Of a DNA stretch of 64,000 bases, positions 16,717-25,534 are shown one piece after another. Position numbers and translations under genes: made by a program. The notes under the pieces are model-generated. The model worked only from the letters and a program-made list of their open reading frames with translations. It was not told the origin of the DNA and made no database searches. Position 1 is the stretch's first letter; the number at the start of each line of letters is the position of its first letter. Source of the stretch: JBAZOO01 sp041648735 (GTDB taxonomy: Bacteria > Verrucomicrobiota > Lentisphaeria > Oligosphaerales > CAITYL01); contig JBAZOO010000006.1 of assembly GCA_041648735.1 (NCBI GenBank), positions 55,208 through 119,207 of the forward strand, in the 5' to 3' direction.

Positions 16717-17967
16717 TCAGGGCCGGGCGCCACTTCCCGCGGAAAGCCGGTTCCGGGCCTCCTGGGCGGCGGTTAGCCCGGGGGCAAGGGCGGCGGCGCG
16801 GCGGTAGGCGGCGGCGGCCCCCTGCCGGTCGCCCGCCTCCTCGAGGGCGACGCCCAGGTCGAGCCAGGCCAGGGCATGGCCGGGGGCGGCCGCCACGGCC
16901 TGGCGGAGGTGGCCAAGGATTTCCATCGGGGGCACTTGGCCGGTGGCCCGGGCCGTCCGCGCCAATTCAAGATGCACCCAGGGATCCTCGCCGTCCAGCG
17001 CCGCCGCCTTGGCCAGGAACGGCAGCGCCAGCTCCGGGCGGCCCGCCGCCGCGGTGAGCCGGGCAAGCTGGACCAGGAGCAAGGGGTTCTCGGGGTCGCG
17101 TTGCGCCAATTGTTCCAACTGCCGGAACGCCGCCGCCCGCTCCCCAGCTTGCAACAGCCGCTGGGCTTCGCGCCAGGCGGCATCCGCGGTGATCCCCTGC
17201 CAGGCCAGCACCCGGGCCTGCCGCCGCGCCCACTCCGGGAACGGCATGGCGGCGCCGGCCGCCGCCCGTTCCCGCAAGGCCGCCACCGCCTCGGCGGGGA
17301 CCGCGAAGCCGACGCCGGCCAGGCCGTTGGCCGCCAGGGACGCCACGCCGGCCACCGTGCCGTCCGCGGCCAGGACGGGCGCGCCACTGGCCCCCTCCGC
17401 CAGAGGTGCCGTCAATTGCAGCCATTCGCCGCTGCCGGCCACGGGGCGGCGCGCGGCCAGGCTGCCGTTGAGCACGCTGCCGGCCAGCCCCAGCGGACTG
17501 CCGATGACCGTCACCGCCCCGCCTGGGCGCAGCCCCGTGCTTTCCCCCAAGGCCAGCCGCGCCGCGGGCGGCGCGCCGGCCAGCGTCAGCAGCACCAGGT
17601 CGGAGCCGCGGTCGGCCGCCGCCACGCCGGCGACCGCCCATTGCTGCCCCTGCGAATCCGCCACGGCAACGCGGCCAGCGCCGCGCAGCACATGGAGCGC
17701 CGTCACCACCCACCCCTCCGGGGCGAGCACAAAGCCGCTGCCGCGGGCGGTCGCCGCCGTGGCGGGGCCGGCAAAGACCTGGATCGTGATGGCGGCGGCC
17801 CGCGCCCGCTCGATGGCCGCGGCTCCGGCATCCGCCATGGCTGCCGGCGGCGGCGGCGGCGCCGCCGCCGGGCGCCCGCCCCAGCCGTAAAACGCCACGA
17901 GCCCAAGCACGGTCACCGCGCCGGCCCCAAAGGCCAGCCCCAGCATCAGCCAGGCCCGCACGCGCAT
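16717..17967 (-). CDS. Membrane-anchored trypsin-like protease with TPR-like repeats
   Basis: A 416-aa protein. Residues 5-28 form an uncleaved N-terminal membrane helix, followed by a Pro/Ala linker. Residues about 55-235 are an HtrA-like trypsin domain: H92 in GWVVTALHVL, D123 in GSDLVLL, and S194 in LAEGASGAPVLA. The usual GNSGGP is here GASGAP, but the nucleophile is kept. The last 170 residues are TPR-like (QLEQLAQRDPENPLLLVQLA, HALAWLDLGVALEEAGDRQG). It is the last gene of the FHA-phosphatase-kinase operon and overlaps the kinase stop by 22 bp, so it is likely controlled by, or an output of, that phospho-signalling set. There is no PDZ domain. Confidence 0.8.
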   Translation of the reverse strand: MRVRAWLMLGLAFGAGAVTVLGLVAFYGWGGRPAAAPPPPPAAMADAGAAAIERARAAAITIQVFAGPATAATARGSGFVLAPEGWVVTALHVLRGAGRVAVADSQGQQWAVAGVAAADRGSDLVLLTLAGAPPAARLALGESTGLRPGGAVTVIGSPLGLAGSVLNGSLAARRPVAGSGEWLQLTAPLAEGASGAPVLAADGTVAGVASLAANGLAGVGFAVPAEAVAALRERAAAGAAMPFPEWARRQARVLAWQGITADAAWREAQRLLQAGERAAAFRQLEQLAQRDPENPLLLVQLARLTAAAGRPELALPFLAKAAALDGEDPWVHLELARTARATGQVPPMEILGHLRQAVAAAPGHALAWLDLGVALEEAGDRQGAAAAYRRAAALAPGLTAAQEARNRLSAGSGARP

Positions 17968-19682
17968 TCGCCACCTCCCCGGGAAGCTCCGGCACCCGTC
18001 GCCGCCCCCGCCCGCCGGCGGCCGGCCGGGCGGAAGTCGGCAAGCAGTTCATCGGCCGAACCATAGCCCGTCGCCCCGCCCGCCGCCAACGCCCGGCGGA
18101 CAATCGTGGCCAGCTCCGGCCGGCGGCGGAACACCGGCTCGCGGCAGGCGGGCAGGAGGAACGGCGCCGTCGCCGGCCGCTGGGGCACGGCTGGGCGGCC
18201 GGTCAGCGCCTCGTAGAGGCAGCAGCCGAAGCCGAACAAGTCCCGCTGGCTGGGGGTCAGCGCCGTTGTTCCGGGGGGCGGCCGGTAGCCCGGCGTCGTT
18301 GCCGGTTGCCATCCCGGCGCCGCCCCGCTCCGAGCTGAACTGAAATCCAGCAGCCGCAGCTTGGCCGGCTTTCCGGGGGGCGCGTAAAGGTTGGCGGGCT
18401 TGAGGTCGCCATGCGCCACCGGTTCCGGCCGGCCGTGGAGCCAGGCCAGGGTCGCCGCCAACCGCCGGAACAGGCGGATCATCTCGGCCGCCGGCAGGCC
18501 GTGGCCGTGGCCGCGGCCCCGCGCCTTCCGGAGCCGCGCCCGCAGCCCCGCGTCCGGCCAGTCTGGCAGCCATTCCAAAACCAGCGCCCCCCAACCGCCG
18601 GCCGCCGCCGCGGGTTGCCAGCCCAGGGCCCGGACGATGGCGGGATGACGCAAAGCCCGGAGCAGCTCCGCCTCCCGTTGCAGCCGGCGCGCCAGCCGGC
18701 CGCCGGCCGTCTTGACCGCGACCTGGCGGCGGCGGCCAGCCGCGAGGCACAACCCCTTGAACACCAAGCTATGCCCGCCCCGCCCCACGCCATCCCCGAC
18801 CGCGACCGCACCCAGGCCGGCAATGGCCAGCCGGGGCGCCGCCGCCGGCAGCCGGCGCCAGACGGCCAACGCCGCCGCGAAACTGGCCGGCCGCCGGGCC
18901 GGCTCCGGCGCCAGCCAGGCGGCCAGCAGCTCCCGCAGGCCGGGCGCCCAACTGAACACGGGATGCGCCCAGTCCGGTTCCGGCGGTTGCGGACTCCGCC
19001 AAGCCTGGAGGAAGGTTGCCAATCCGGTTTGCGGACTCCGCAGTTCCGGGAAGGGGGAGACGCCCGTGGCCGCCTGGTAGAGGCAGACCGCCAGGCTGAA
19101 CAGGTCGGCCCTGGCCGGCCCGGAACCGCGCCGCGGCGGCGGCGGCCGGGCCGCTTCGGGCGGGAGCCAATCGGCCGGGCCAGACCAGCCGCGCCGTTCC
19201 GGCCAGGCCGCCGCCGGACCGCGGGGAAAATCGAAATCGGTGAGCACGCAGCGGCCGTCCGGCGTGAGGATCAGGTTTTCCGGATGCAGGTTGCCATGCG
19301 CAATGCCGGCGGCGGTGGCGGCGGCCAGCGTTTCCAGCAACTCCTCGCCGAGGCAACGGACGCGGGGCCAGGCAAGGCCGGCGGGCGCTTGCCGCGCCAG
19401 GGCGTCGGGCAGCGCCGTTCCGGGAACCCAGTCCCGCACCATGGCCAGCACGGGCCGGCCGTCCACCGGCAGCCGCTGGATCGCGTGGACCGGCGCCACG
19501 CCCGGATGCCGGAAGGCGGCCAGGCGCGCGGCGGCGGCGGGCAGCCGGCGGGAGAAAGGCGCCGCGACCGGACAGAGCTTCACCACCCGATCCGGTTCCG
19601 CCGTGCTCCACAGCGTGCCGAGCCGGCCGGCGCCCCGGCGCCCGGCCAAGGCGAGGGCCGCCACCGTGGTGCCGCCCTTCAC
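17946..19682 (-). CDS. Tandem pseudokinase-kinase protein (Ser/Thr kinase family)
   Basis: A 578-aa soluble protein with two eukaryotic-like kinase folds. In the first (about 10-275) the catalytic loop reads HGNLHPENL (129-137): the catalytic Asp is Asn, no Gly-rich loop is evident and DFG is DFD, so it is probably inactive. In the second (about 288-560) K324 (VAVK), E338, HGDLKPANL (425-432) and DFS (446-448) are present, so it may be active although Gly of DFG is Ser. GTG start at 19682 overlaps the phosphatase stop (GTGA). Pairing an inactive with an active kinase in one chain suggests allosteric control. It belongs to a four-gene signalling operon with PP2C and FHA partners. Confidence 0.8.
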   Translation of the reverse strand: MKGGTTVAALALAGRRGAGRLGTLWSTAEPDRVVKLCPVAAPFSRRLPAAAARLAAFRHPGVAPVHAIQRLPVDGRPVLAMVRDWVPGTALPDALARQAPAGLAWPRVRCLGEELLETLAAATAAGIAHGNLHPENLILTPDGRCVLTDFDFPRGPAAAWPERRGWSGPADWLPPEAARPPPPRRGSGPARADLFSLAVCLYQAATGVSPFPELRSPQTGLATFLQAWRSPQPPEPDWAHPVFSWAPGLRELLAAWLAPEPARRPASFAAALAVWRRLPAAAPRLAIAGLGAVAVGDGVGRGGHSLVFKGLCLAAGRRRQVAVKTAGGRLARRLQREAELLRALRHPAIVRALGWQPAAAAGGWGALVLEWLPDWPDAGLRARLRKARGRGHGHGLPAAEMIRLFRRLAATLAWLHGRPEPVAHGDLKPANLYAPPGKPAKLRLLDFSSARSGAAPGWQPATTPGYRPPPGTTALTPSQRDLFGFGCCLYEALTGRPAVPQRPATAPFLLPACREPVFRRRPELATIVRRALAAGGATGYGSADELLADFRPAGRRRAGAATGAGASRGGGECACGPG

Positions 19683-20590
19683 GTTCCGGCCGCCGGCGGC
19701 GGGCGGTTGTGGAACTCGTCCGTGTCCGGCGTGGCGGTGTCGGGCGTCGCCTCGGCGGTGGCGGCCGCCGCCGCGGTTTCCGCCGCCGGCGTTTCGTCGG
19801 CCGCGCGCTCCGCGGCGGTGGGGCGGTACGCCGCCGGCAACTCCTGGGCCGCCCGGATCAGGACGACGGAGACGTTGTCCTTGCCGCCGGCGGCGTTGGC
19901 GGCGGCGACCAGTGCCGCGGCGAGGTCTGGCAGGGCGCCCCGGCCGAGCTTGCGCAGCAGCTTCTGCAACTGCTTGTCCGGCAGCATCTTGGTCAGGCCG
20001 TCCGAGCAGAGCAGGAAGAGGTCGCCGGGCTGCACGTCCGTCGGCGTATGCTCGAGCATGACGACCGGTTCCAGCCCCACGGCGCGGGTGAGCACGCCGC
20101 GGAAGGCCGGGGGCAGCTTGGCTTCGTCCTCGACCCCGGCGGCGGCGGCGACGGTGTGGTCGGCGGTGAGCCGTTCCAGCGTGCCCTTCCGCCAGCGGTA
20201 GGCGCGGCTGTCGCCGGCGTGCAGCACCATGGCCTGGGCGGGATCCCAGGAGTCGAAAAGCAGGACGACGGCGGTGGTGCCGGTGCCGGAGAGGAGCTGC
20301 TGGTCGGCATACTCGCGGATCCGGCGGCTGGCCTGGTTGAGCGCCTGGACAGCCTGGCGCACGCGCGCCAGCGGCCCCGCCCCCGCCGGCGGCGGTGCGG
20401 AGTCCGCAAAGGCCTGGGCCAGCTCCTCGGCCGCGATGGCGCTGGCCAGTTCGCCGGCGGCGGCGCCGCCCATGCCGTCCGCCAGCGCGAAGAGCCCGGC
20501 AGCGCGCACGGCCAGAATGGCATCCTCATTGTTGGTGCGCACCCGGCCAGGGTCGGTAAGCGCCACACTGTCCAAATGCGTGAAATCCAT
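19679..20590 (-). CDS. PP2C-family Ser/Thr protein phosphatase
   Basis: A 303-aa PPM/PP2C phosphatase that would reverse the neighbouring kinase. Metal-binding and catalytic motifs are in the usual order: GRVRTNNEDAIL, ALADGMGGAAAGE, GTGTTAVVLLF, MVLHAGDSRAYRW, LLCSDGLT and GGKDNVSVVLI. The catalytic domain ends near residue 255; the last 50 residues are an Ala/Thr/Pro/Glu-rich tail, probably disordered. There is no membrane segment. It lies 27 bp after the FHA gene and overlaps the kinase start. Confidence 0.93.
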   Translation of the reverse strand: MDFTHLDSVALTDPGRVRTNNEDAILAVRAAGLFALADGMGGAAAGELASAIAAEELAQAFADSAPPPAGAGPLARVRQAVQALNQASRRIREYADQQLLSGTGTTAVVLLFDSWDPAQAMVLHAGDSRAYRWRKGTLERLTADHTVAAAAGVEDEAKLPPAFRGVLTRAVGLEPVVMLEHTPTDVQPGDLFLLCSDGLTKMLPDKQLQKLLRKLGRGALPDLAAALVAAANAAGGKDNVSVVLIRAAQELPAAYRPTAAERAADETPAAETAAAAATAEATPDTATPDTDEFHNRPPPAAGT

Positions 20591-20617
20591 GGGAAGCAGA
20601 GCCCCAAATATGGCCCG

Positions 20618-22909
20618 TCAGGGGGTGGTGGCGGGTGCGGCCTTGGCGGCGTCGCGGCCGGCCCACATGCGGCGCACGACGGGGTCGCCGGGCAAGCCCA
20701 GCGCCAGGATCTCGTTGCGGATGGCAATCTGCCGATCCGGCATGACCCGGCCGTACTCGCTGTTGAGTTCGAGCAGGCGCACCCGCTGCTTCTTGAGTTC
20801 CGCCGCCAGCCAGTCCTTGAGGTCCGTGTCCTTGATCTTCGGCGGGACGGCCGCCGGCGCCAGTTGCAGGGCGATGCCGCCGGCGATGAGGGCGCGGCGG
20901 CCGGTCTCCTTGCCGGCCCGCTCGAGGTAGCGCGCCACCAGCTTGTCGCGTTCGGCGAGGATCGCCTTGGCATCGCGCACCGCGCGTCCCAGCCGGCCGT
21001 CGAGCAGCCATTTCTGGGCGGGGGCGTCGAGGAAGGCGACAAAGTTTTCGGTCTTGGCGAGGGCAGTCCGGGCCTGGGCGAGCAGCGAGGGGAAGGGCAA
21101 GTCCTGGAAATCCAGGTCGGCCGGTTCGGGCAGGGCGCTGAGCAGTTGATAGAACTCCTCGACCCCGAGGGCGCGGTCGAACTCGCCGTCGGGTGAGGTG
21201 CGGCTGCGCTTGGGCAGGTTCATTGCCAAGGTGTCGCAGGCAAAGAGCTTCTGCATCCGGGCGTCGTCCCGCCAGCACTCCAGTTGTTCGGGGAGGCGGT
21301 CGGTGCGGCCGATCTGCTTGAGCATGTCGGCATGGAGGAAGCTGACGCGGGTGGCGGTGGCCTTGAGGTTTTCCCCCATCAGGTGCAGTTCCTGGCGCAG
21401 CTTGGAGATGCGCGGGTTCACGGCACAGCTTTCCATGGAGGGCAGCTTGAGGTCGGCCTTGGCGACCTCCTGGAACTGCAAGTCGCGCAGGAGGGCGGCG
21501 GCCTGGCGCAGGAGGGCATGGCTTTTCGCGAGTCCGGTGACCGGCTCCAGGGCCAGGTCGGCGCGCTTGCGGAGCAGGCCGTGGGCGTTGCGCTTGACCT
21601 CCTCGATGCCGGCGATGATCTCGGGGAACGGCGGGCTCTCCTGGCCGAGGGCGGTGAGGACCAGTTCGAGGCGGTCGTACTCCTGGTTCAGTTCCTGGAG
21701 CCGGCCGCGGCTGGCATCCAGCTCGGCCAGGAGTTTGGCCAGGTAGGTTGGCGGCACCGTCGGCCGGGCCGCCAGGGCGGCGGCGACCGCGGTGGCATGG
21801 CGGCGCAATTCTTCGATGTCGACCGTGTCGCGCTGCAAGGCGGAGGCGGCGCCGGTGTAGGCGTCGAGCAGTTGCTTGGCGGCCATGGCGGCGTCCCGCT
21901 CGGCGATGGCGGCCTCGCTCCAGGTCCAGACATCCTTCTTCCCCGCCTGGAGCGAGCCAAGGTCGCGGGCGGCCTCGACCCAATTGCCCGCCTCCAGGTT
22001 GCGCCGGGCCCGGGCCCAGGACTGGACGGTCAGCTCCCACATGCTGAGATTCCGCAGCAGGTCGCCGCGTTCGATCTCGTTGCGGGCGGCGCGCCGGGCG
22101 TTGGCGGCAGCGGCGAGCAAATCGCGGGCGGTGGCGAAATCCGCGGCGCCGGCGGCGGCGCGGGCGCGCCGGACCAAGGTTCCGGAGGCGGGCTTCATCG
22201 CCTGCCAGAAGCCATAGAGCGCCAAGGCCGCCAGCAGCGTCGCCACCAGGATCCCGAAGCGGAGCCAGATTTGGGAATTGGCGTGCTTGATGGCGCCGTC
22301 GAGGAAGACCATTTCGAGGTGGGCGACGGCGATCTTGTCGCCGTCCTTGAGCAGCCGTTCCTGGTCGCCGCGCAACGGCATGCCGTTGACCGCCGTGCCG
22401 TTCTTGCTGCCGAGGTCGCGGATCCAGCAGCTCCCGTCCTCCTTGATGGCGATCTCGGCGTGCTTCTTGGAGACCAGCATGTCGAGGAAGACCAGGGCGG
22501 AAGCCGGGTCGGAGCCGATGGTGAAGCGCGGCGGGGCCAGGTCGCGCCGCTGCCCTTTCTGCGGGCCATTGAGGAGATGGAGGCGTGACGGCTCCCGGCC
22601 GCCCTGGGCCGCCGCCCCCTCGTCCACCGCCAGGATGCAGTCGCCGATGCTGATCCGGTCGCCCGGCTCCAGCCGTTTCTGGGGGATGTTCTTGCCCTGG
22701 AAATAGATGCCGTTGGTGCTGCCGAGGTCGCGGATCCAGAGCTTGTCCCCCTTGCGGAAGAGGGCGGCGTGCTTGCCGCTGGCCACCGTGTCCTCCTTGG
22801 GGATCACCCAGGCGCAGGCTTGGCCGCGGCCGATCAGGAGTTCATCCTTGACGTCGGCGGATTGGATCTCCTGGAGGATCCGGCCCCGGAGTTCAAGACG
22901 GATGATCAT
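20618..22909 (-). CDS. Double-FHA-domain membrane protein
   Basis: A 763-aa protein. Two FHA phosphothreonine-binding domains lie at about 25-95 (LIGRGQACAWVIPKEDTVAS, then RDLGSTNGIYFQG) and 130-203 (TIGSDPASALVFLD, then VSKKHAEIAIKEDGSCWIRD). One transmembrane helix follows at 214-236, then a 520-residue helical, coiled-coil-rich region that I do not recognise. With FHA domains N-terminal to the single helix, they are likely cytoplasmic, ready to read phosphorylation by the operon's kinase, with the long region outside or in the periplasm. The ATG at 22909 was preferred to upstream starts because FHA homology begins immediately; GGGGGC 11 bp upstream is a modest ribosome site. Confidence 0.85.
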   Translation of the reverse strand: MIIRLELRGRILQEIQSADVKDELLIGRGQACAWVIPKEDTVASGKHAALFRKGDKLWIRDLGSTNGIYFQGKNIPQKRLEPGDRISIGDCILAVDEGAAAQGGREPSRLHLLNGPQKGQRRDLAPPRFTIGSDPASALVFLDMLVSKKHAEIAIKEDGSCWIRDLGSKNGTAVNGMPLRGDQERLLKDGDKIAVAHLEMVFLDGAIKHANSQIWLRFGILVATLLAALALYGFWQAMKPASGTLVRRARAAAGAADFATARDLLAAAANARRAARNEIERGDLLRNLSMWELTVQSWARARRNLEAGNWVEAARDLGSLQAGKKDVWTWSEAAIAERDAAMAAKQLLDAYTGAASALQRDTVDIEELRRHATAVAAALAARPTVPPTYLAKLLAELDASRGRLQELNQEYDRLELVLTALGQESPPFPEIIAGIEEVKRNAHGLLRKRADLALEPVTGLAKSHALLRQAAALLRDLQFQEVAKADLKLPSMESCAVNPRISKLRQELHLMGENLKATATRVSFLHADMLKQIGRTDRLPEQLECWRDDARMQKLFACDTLAMNLPKRSRTSPDGEFDRALGVEEFYQLLSALPEPADLDFQDLPFPSLLAQARTALAKTENFVAFLDAPAQKWLLDGRLGRAVRDAKAILAERDKLVARYLERAGKETGRRALIAGGIALQLAPAAVPPKIKDTDLKDWLAAELKKQRVRLLELNSEYGRVMPDRQIAIRNEILALGLPGDPVVRRMWAGRDAAKAAPATTP

Positions 22910-23078
22910 GCTCGCAGCCCCCTTGTGCATGCCCACCCCCGGCGTCGCCGGCCGTCCGGCGGGGCAGGTCGGTTTTCCCCGGTACAGTAGCACCGCCGCG
23001 CCCCAGTCCAAGCCCCAAGCGCCACCGCCGCCGGTTCGCATGGTACAGTACCGGCTTTTCCCATCGGGAGATTCCGCC

Positions 23079-23744
23079 GTGAGCCAGCCGGCCCTCTATT
23101 TCTTCGACATGGACCACACGCTGATCGCCAACGACTGCGATGTGTCGTGGATCACCTTCCTCGTGGAGGCGGGGCTCGCCCCGGCGGACGCCCCGCGGCA
23201 GGCCGCCGAGTTTTTCCGGCTCTACCAGGAGGGGCGGCTGCCGCTGGACGAATTCTTCGCCTTCCAGCTCCAGGCCTTCCGGGGGCGCACCCCGGCGGAG
23301 ATGGCCCCCCTTGCCCGACGCCACTTCGAACGGCATGTCCGCCCCGCCCTCTACCCCGCCGCCCGCGAACTCGTCGCCGCGAGCCTCGCCACCGGCCGCC
23401 CCGTCGCCCTGCTCACCGCCACCAACGAATGGCTGGCGCGGCCGCTGGCCGAGGAGCTGCGGATTCCGCACCTGCTCGCCACCCGCCTGGAGGAGCGCGA
23501 GGGGCGCTTCACCGGCCGCATCGCCGGCACCTACTGCGGCGGCCAGGGCAAGGTCGAATTCGCCGAGGCGTTCTGCCGGCAGCACCCGTCCTGCCAGTTG
23601 GCCACCGCCGCCTACTACGGCGATTCCAGCAACGACATCCCCCTGCTCGCCCGCGTCGGCTTCCCCCACGTCGTCAACCCCGGCGCGACGCTCCGCGCCG
23701 AAGCCCTCCGCCACGGCTGGCCCATCCTCGCCTTCAGCCGCTGA
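23079..23744 (+). CDS. HAD-superfamily IB phosphatase (SerB-like)
   Basis: A 221-aa HAD hydrolase. Motif I is FFDMDHTLIAND (nucleophile and acid Asp), motif II is ALLTATNEW, and motif IV is AYYGDSSNDIPLL. A cap insertion after motif I (ADAPRQAAEFFRLYQEG) is typical of subclass IB, which includes phosphoserine phosphatase and related small-molecule phosphatases. The substrate cannot be assigned. The GTG at 23079 has a GGGAG ribosome site 8 bp upstream; an in-frame ATG at 23040 lacks one. It ends 14 bp before maf, so the two are likely co-transcribed. Confidence 0.85.
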   Translation: MSQPALYFFDMDHTLIANDCDVSWITFLVEAGLAPADAPRQAAEFFRLYQEGRLPLDEFFAFQLQAFRGRTPAEMAPLARRHFERHVRPALYPAARELVAASLATGRPVALLTATNEWLARPLAEELRIPHLLATRLEEREGRFTGRIAGTYCGGQGKVEFAEAFCRQHPSCQLATAAYYGDSSNDIPLLARVGFPHVVNPGATLRAEALRHGWPILAFSR

Positions 23745-23758
23745 GGAAGCCCCCGCCC

Positions 23759-24313
23759 ATGCTCGTCCTCGCCTCCGCCTCCCCCCGCCGCCGCGAGCTG
23801 CTCGCCCAGGCCGGCCTCCATTTCATCTGCCGCAGCGCGGACGTGGACGAATCACTGCACGCCGGCGAAGCCCCCGCCGAAACCGTCCGCCGCCTCGCCC
23901 GGGCCAAGGCGGCCGCCGTCGCCCCCGAGTTCCCCCACCAGACCATCCTCGGCGCCGACACCCTGGTCGTGCTCGCCGGCGAGCCCCTCGGCAAGCCCGC
24001 CTCGCTGACGGCGGCCCACGCCATGCTCCGCCGCCTCGCCGGCCGCACCCACCAAGTCATGACCGGCGTCTGCCTGCTCCGGCTCCAGCCGCCCCACGAG
24101 GAAAGCTGGACGACGCTCACCGAGGTGACCTTCCGGCCGCTCGACGACGCCGCCATCGCGGAGTACCTGCGCCGCGTCCACGTGCTGGACAAGGCCGGGG
24201 CCTATGCCATCCAGGAGGAGGGCGACCGGCTGGTCGCCGCCGTCCGCGGCCCGCGCAGCAACGTGATTGGCCTCCCCGTCGAGGAGCTGCTCCGCCGGCT
24301 GCGCCCCGGCTGA
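23759..24313 (+). CDS. maf: Maf-like nucleotide pyrophosphatase
   Basis: A 184-aa Maf/Ham1-fold protein that hydrolyses non-canonical or excess nucleoside triphosphates (dTTP/UTP type in most bacteria). The start LVLASASPRRRELLAQAGL, the ILGADTLVVLAGEPLGKPAS block and DKAGAYAIQEEG with GPRSNVIGLPVEELLRRL are diagnostic. The ATG at 23759 lies 14 bp after the HAD gene. Some Maf-family proteins also affect septum formation, which is not testable here. Confidence 0.93.
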   Translation: MLVLASASPRRRELLAQAGLHFICRSADVDESLHAGEAPAETVRRLARAKAAAVAPEFPHQTILGADTLVVLAGEPLGKPASLTAAHAMLRRLAGRTHQVMTGVCLLRLQPPHEESWTTLTEVTFRPLDDAAIAEYLRRVHVLDKAGAYAIQEEGDRLVAAVRGPRSNVIGLPVEELLRRLRPG

Positions 24314-24403
24314 CCGCCGGCCCTCCCCGCCCGGCTCGAATCCCGTTGCGGCAGCGGCGGCCGCCCCCTTTCCGGGCGCAACTTCCCCCGGTTCCCAGCC
24401 GCC

Positions 24404-25399
24404 TCAGACTGGTTCACAGAGGCGGAGCAGGTCGTCAACGTGCGCCGTGGCGAGGCACTCCACGGTGTCGGCGGCGCCGTAGTAGATCTTGACCTCGCCC
24501 GAGTCTTCCAGGAGCATGCCGCCGGGGAAGACGACGTCGTTGCGGAAGCCGCCGGTGTGCTCATAGGCGGCATCTTCCGGTGCCAGCAGCGGCCGCTGGC
24601 AGAGGCCGATGACCTTGTGCGGGTTCTCCAGGTCCAGCAGCATGATGCCGGCGGTATAGCGTTTCTTCCAGGCGGGCTCCCAGCCGTTCTTCCCCCGCTC
24701 CGGATCAATGTCCACGGCATGGAAGGTGGTCAGCCAGCCCTTCCTGGTCTTCACCGGCGGCGCGGCCGGCCCCAGCTTGTCGTTGGCGAAGGGCACCTGC
24801 TCCACGGCCAGCACCAGGTGATGGTCGCCCCAATGGCGCAGGTCGGGGGAGGCGCCGGACCAGATGTCGAAGCGGTCGCGGCCGCGGCTGTAGACCGTGA
24901 AGGGGCGCTCCAGCCGCACGTACTTGCCGCCGACCGTTTCCGGGAAGAGCACCATGTTCCGGTTGTCGGGGGTGGAGAGGGAGAGGATCTCGAACTGGTC
25001 GAAGTCTTCCGTCACCCCGATGCCGCCGCGCACCCCGTGGTTGGTGTCCATGGCGAAGCAGATGTAGGCGCGGCCGTCAATGACCGTCAGGCGCGGGTCG
25101 TAGATGCGGCGGATCTCCGGGTCGTCAATCTTGAACGACGGCTTCGGCCGGACGCTCCAGCGGATGCCGTCCGGGCTGGTGGCGACGCCCAGGTTGGTGC
25201 CGTCGAATTGCGGGTCGCCTTCCCGGCCGAAGTCGTTCCGGAAGACCATCACATACTGCCCCTGGAACTTGGCGACGCCGGCGTTGAAGATGAGCGTGGC
25301 GGGATAGGGGATCTGCTTCGCGGTGAGCACGGGGTTGGCGGCATGGCGGCGGATGAAGCGGTCGCCGACGGCGGGGATGGCTGCGGCCTGGGTGGGCAT
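24404..25399 (-). CDS. GH130-family glycoside phosphorylase/hydrolase
   Basis: A 331-aa five-bladed beta-propeller enzyme of the GH130 type, whose members act on beta-mannosides (phosphorolysis of mannosyl-glucose or mannosyl-GlcNAc, or hydrolysis). Typical blocks are the start NPVLTAKQIPYPATLIFNAG, FRNDFGREGDPQFDGTNLGV, IYDPRLTVIDGRAYICFAMD, HAVDIDPERGKNGW, and YEHTGGFRNDVVFPGGMLLE. There is no signal peptide, which fits a cytoplasmic phosphorylase. Start ATG at 25399 with GGGAGGAAA upstream. It is isolated from the sugar island 7 kb away. Exact substrate unknown. Confidence 0.88.
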   Translation of the reverse strand: MPTQAAAIPAVGDRFIRRHAANPVLTAKQIPYPATLIFNAGVAKFQGQYVMVFRNDFGREGDPQFDGTNLGVATSPDGIRWSVRPKPSFKIDDPEIRRIYDPRLTVIDGRAYICFAMDTNHGVRGGIGVTEDFDQFEILSLSTPDNRNMVLFPETVGGKYVRLERPFTVYSRGRDRFDIWSGASPDLRHWGDHHLVLAVEQVPFANDKLGPAAPPVKTRKGWLTTFHAVDIDPERGKNGWEPAWKKRYTAGIMLLDLENPHKVIGLCQRPLLAPEDAAYEHTGGFRNDVVFPGGMLLEDSGEVKIYYGAADTVECLATAHVDDLLRLCEPV

Positions 25400-25534
25400 G
25401 GAACATTTCCTCCCCTGGGTTCTTGCTGGGGCTGCCTTGACGATTCCTCGAAAGCGGAACTGGAATAAACCGCCGCGCCCGTGGTTTTCAACCCGCCGGC
25501 CAGCCGCCGGGCCCGGCCCGGGCCGGAGTCCCGG

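Noticed and set aside
18411..20201. 596-codon plus-strand frame opposite the kinase and phosphatase
   Set aside because: Low-complexity Arg/Gly/Pro/Ala composition, antisense to clear PP2C and kinase motifs.
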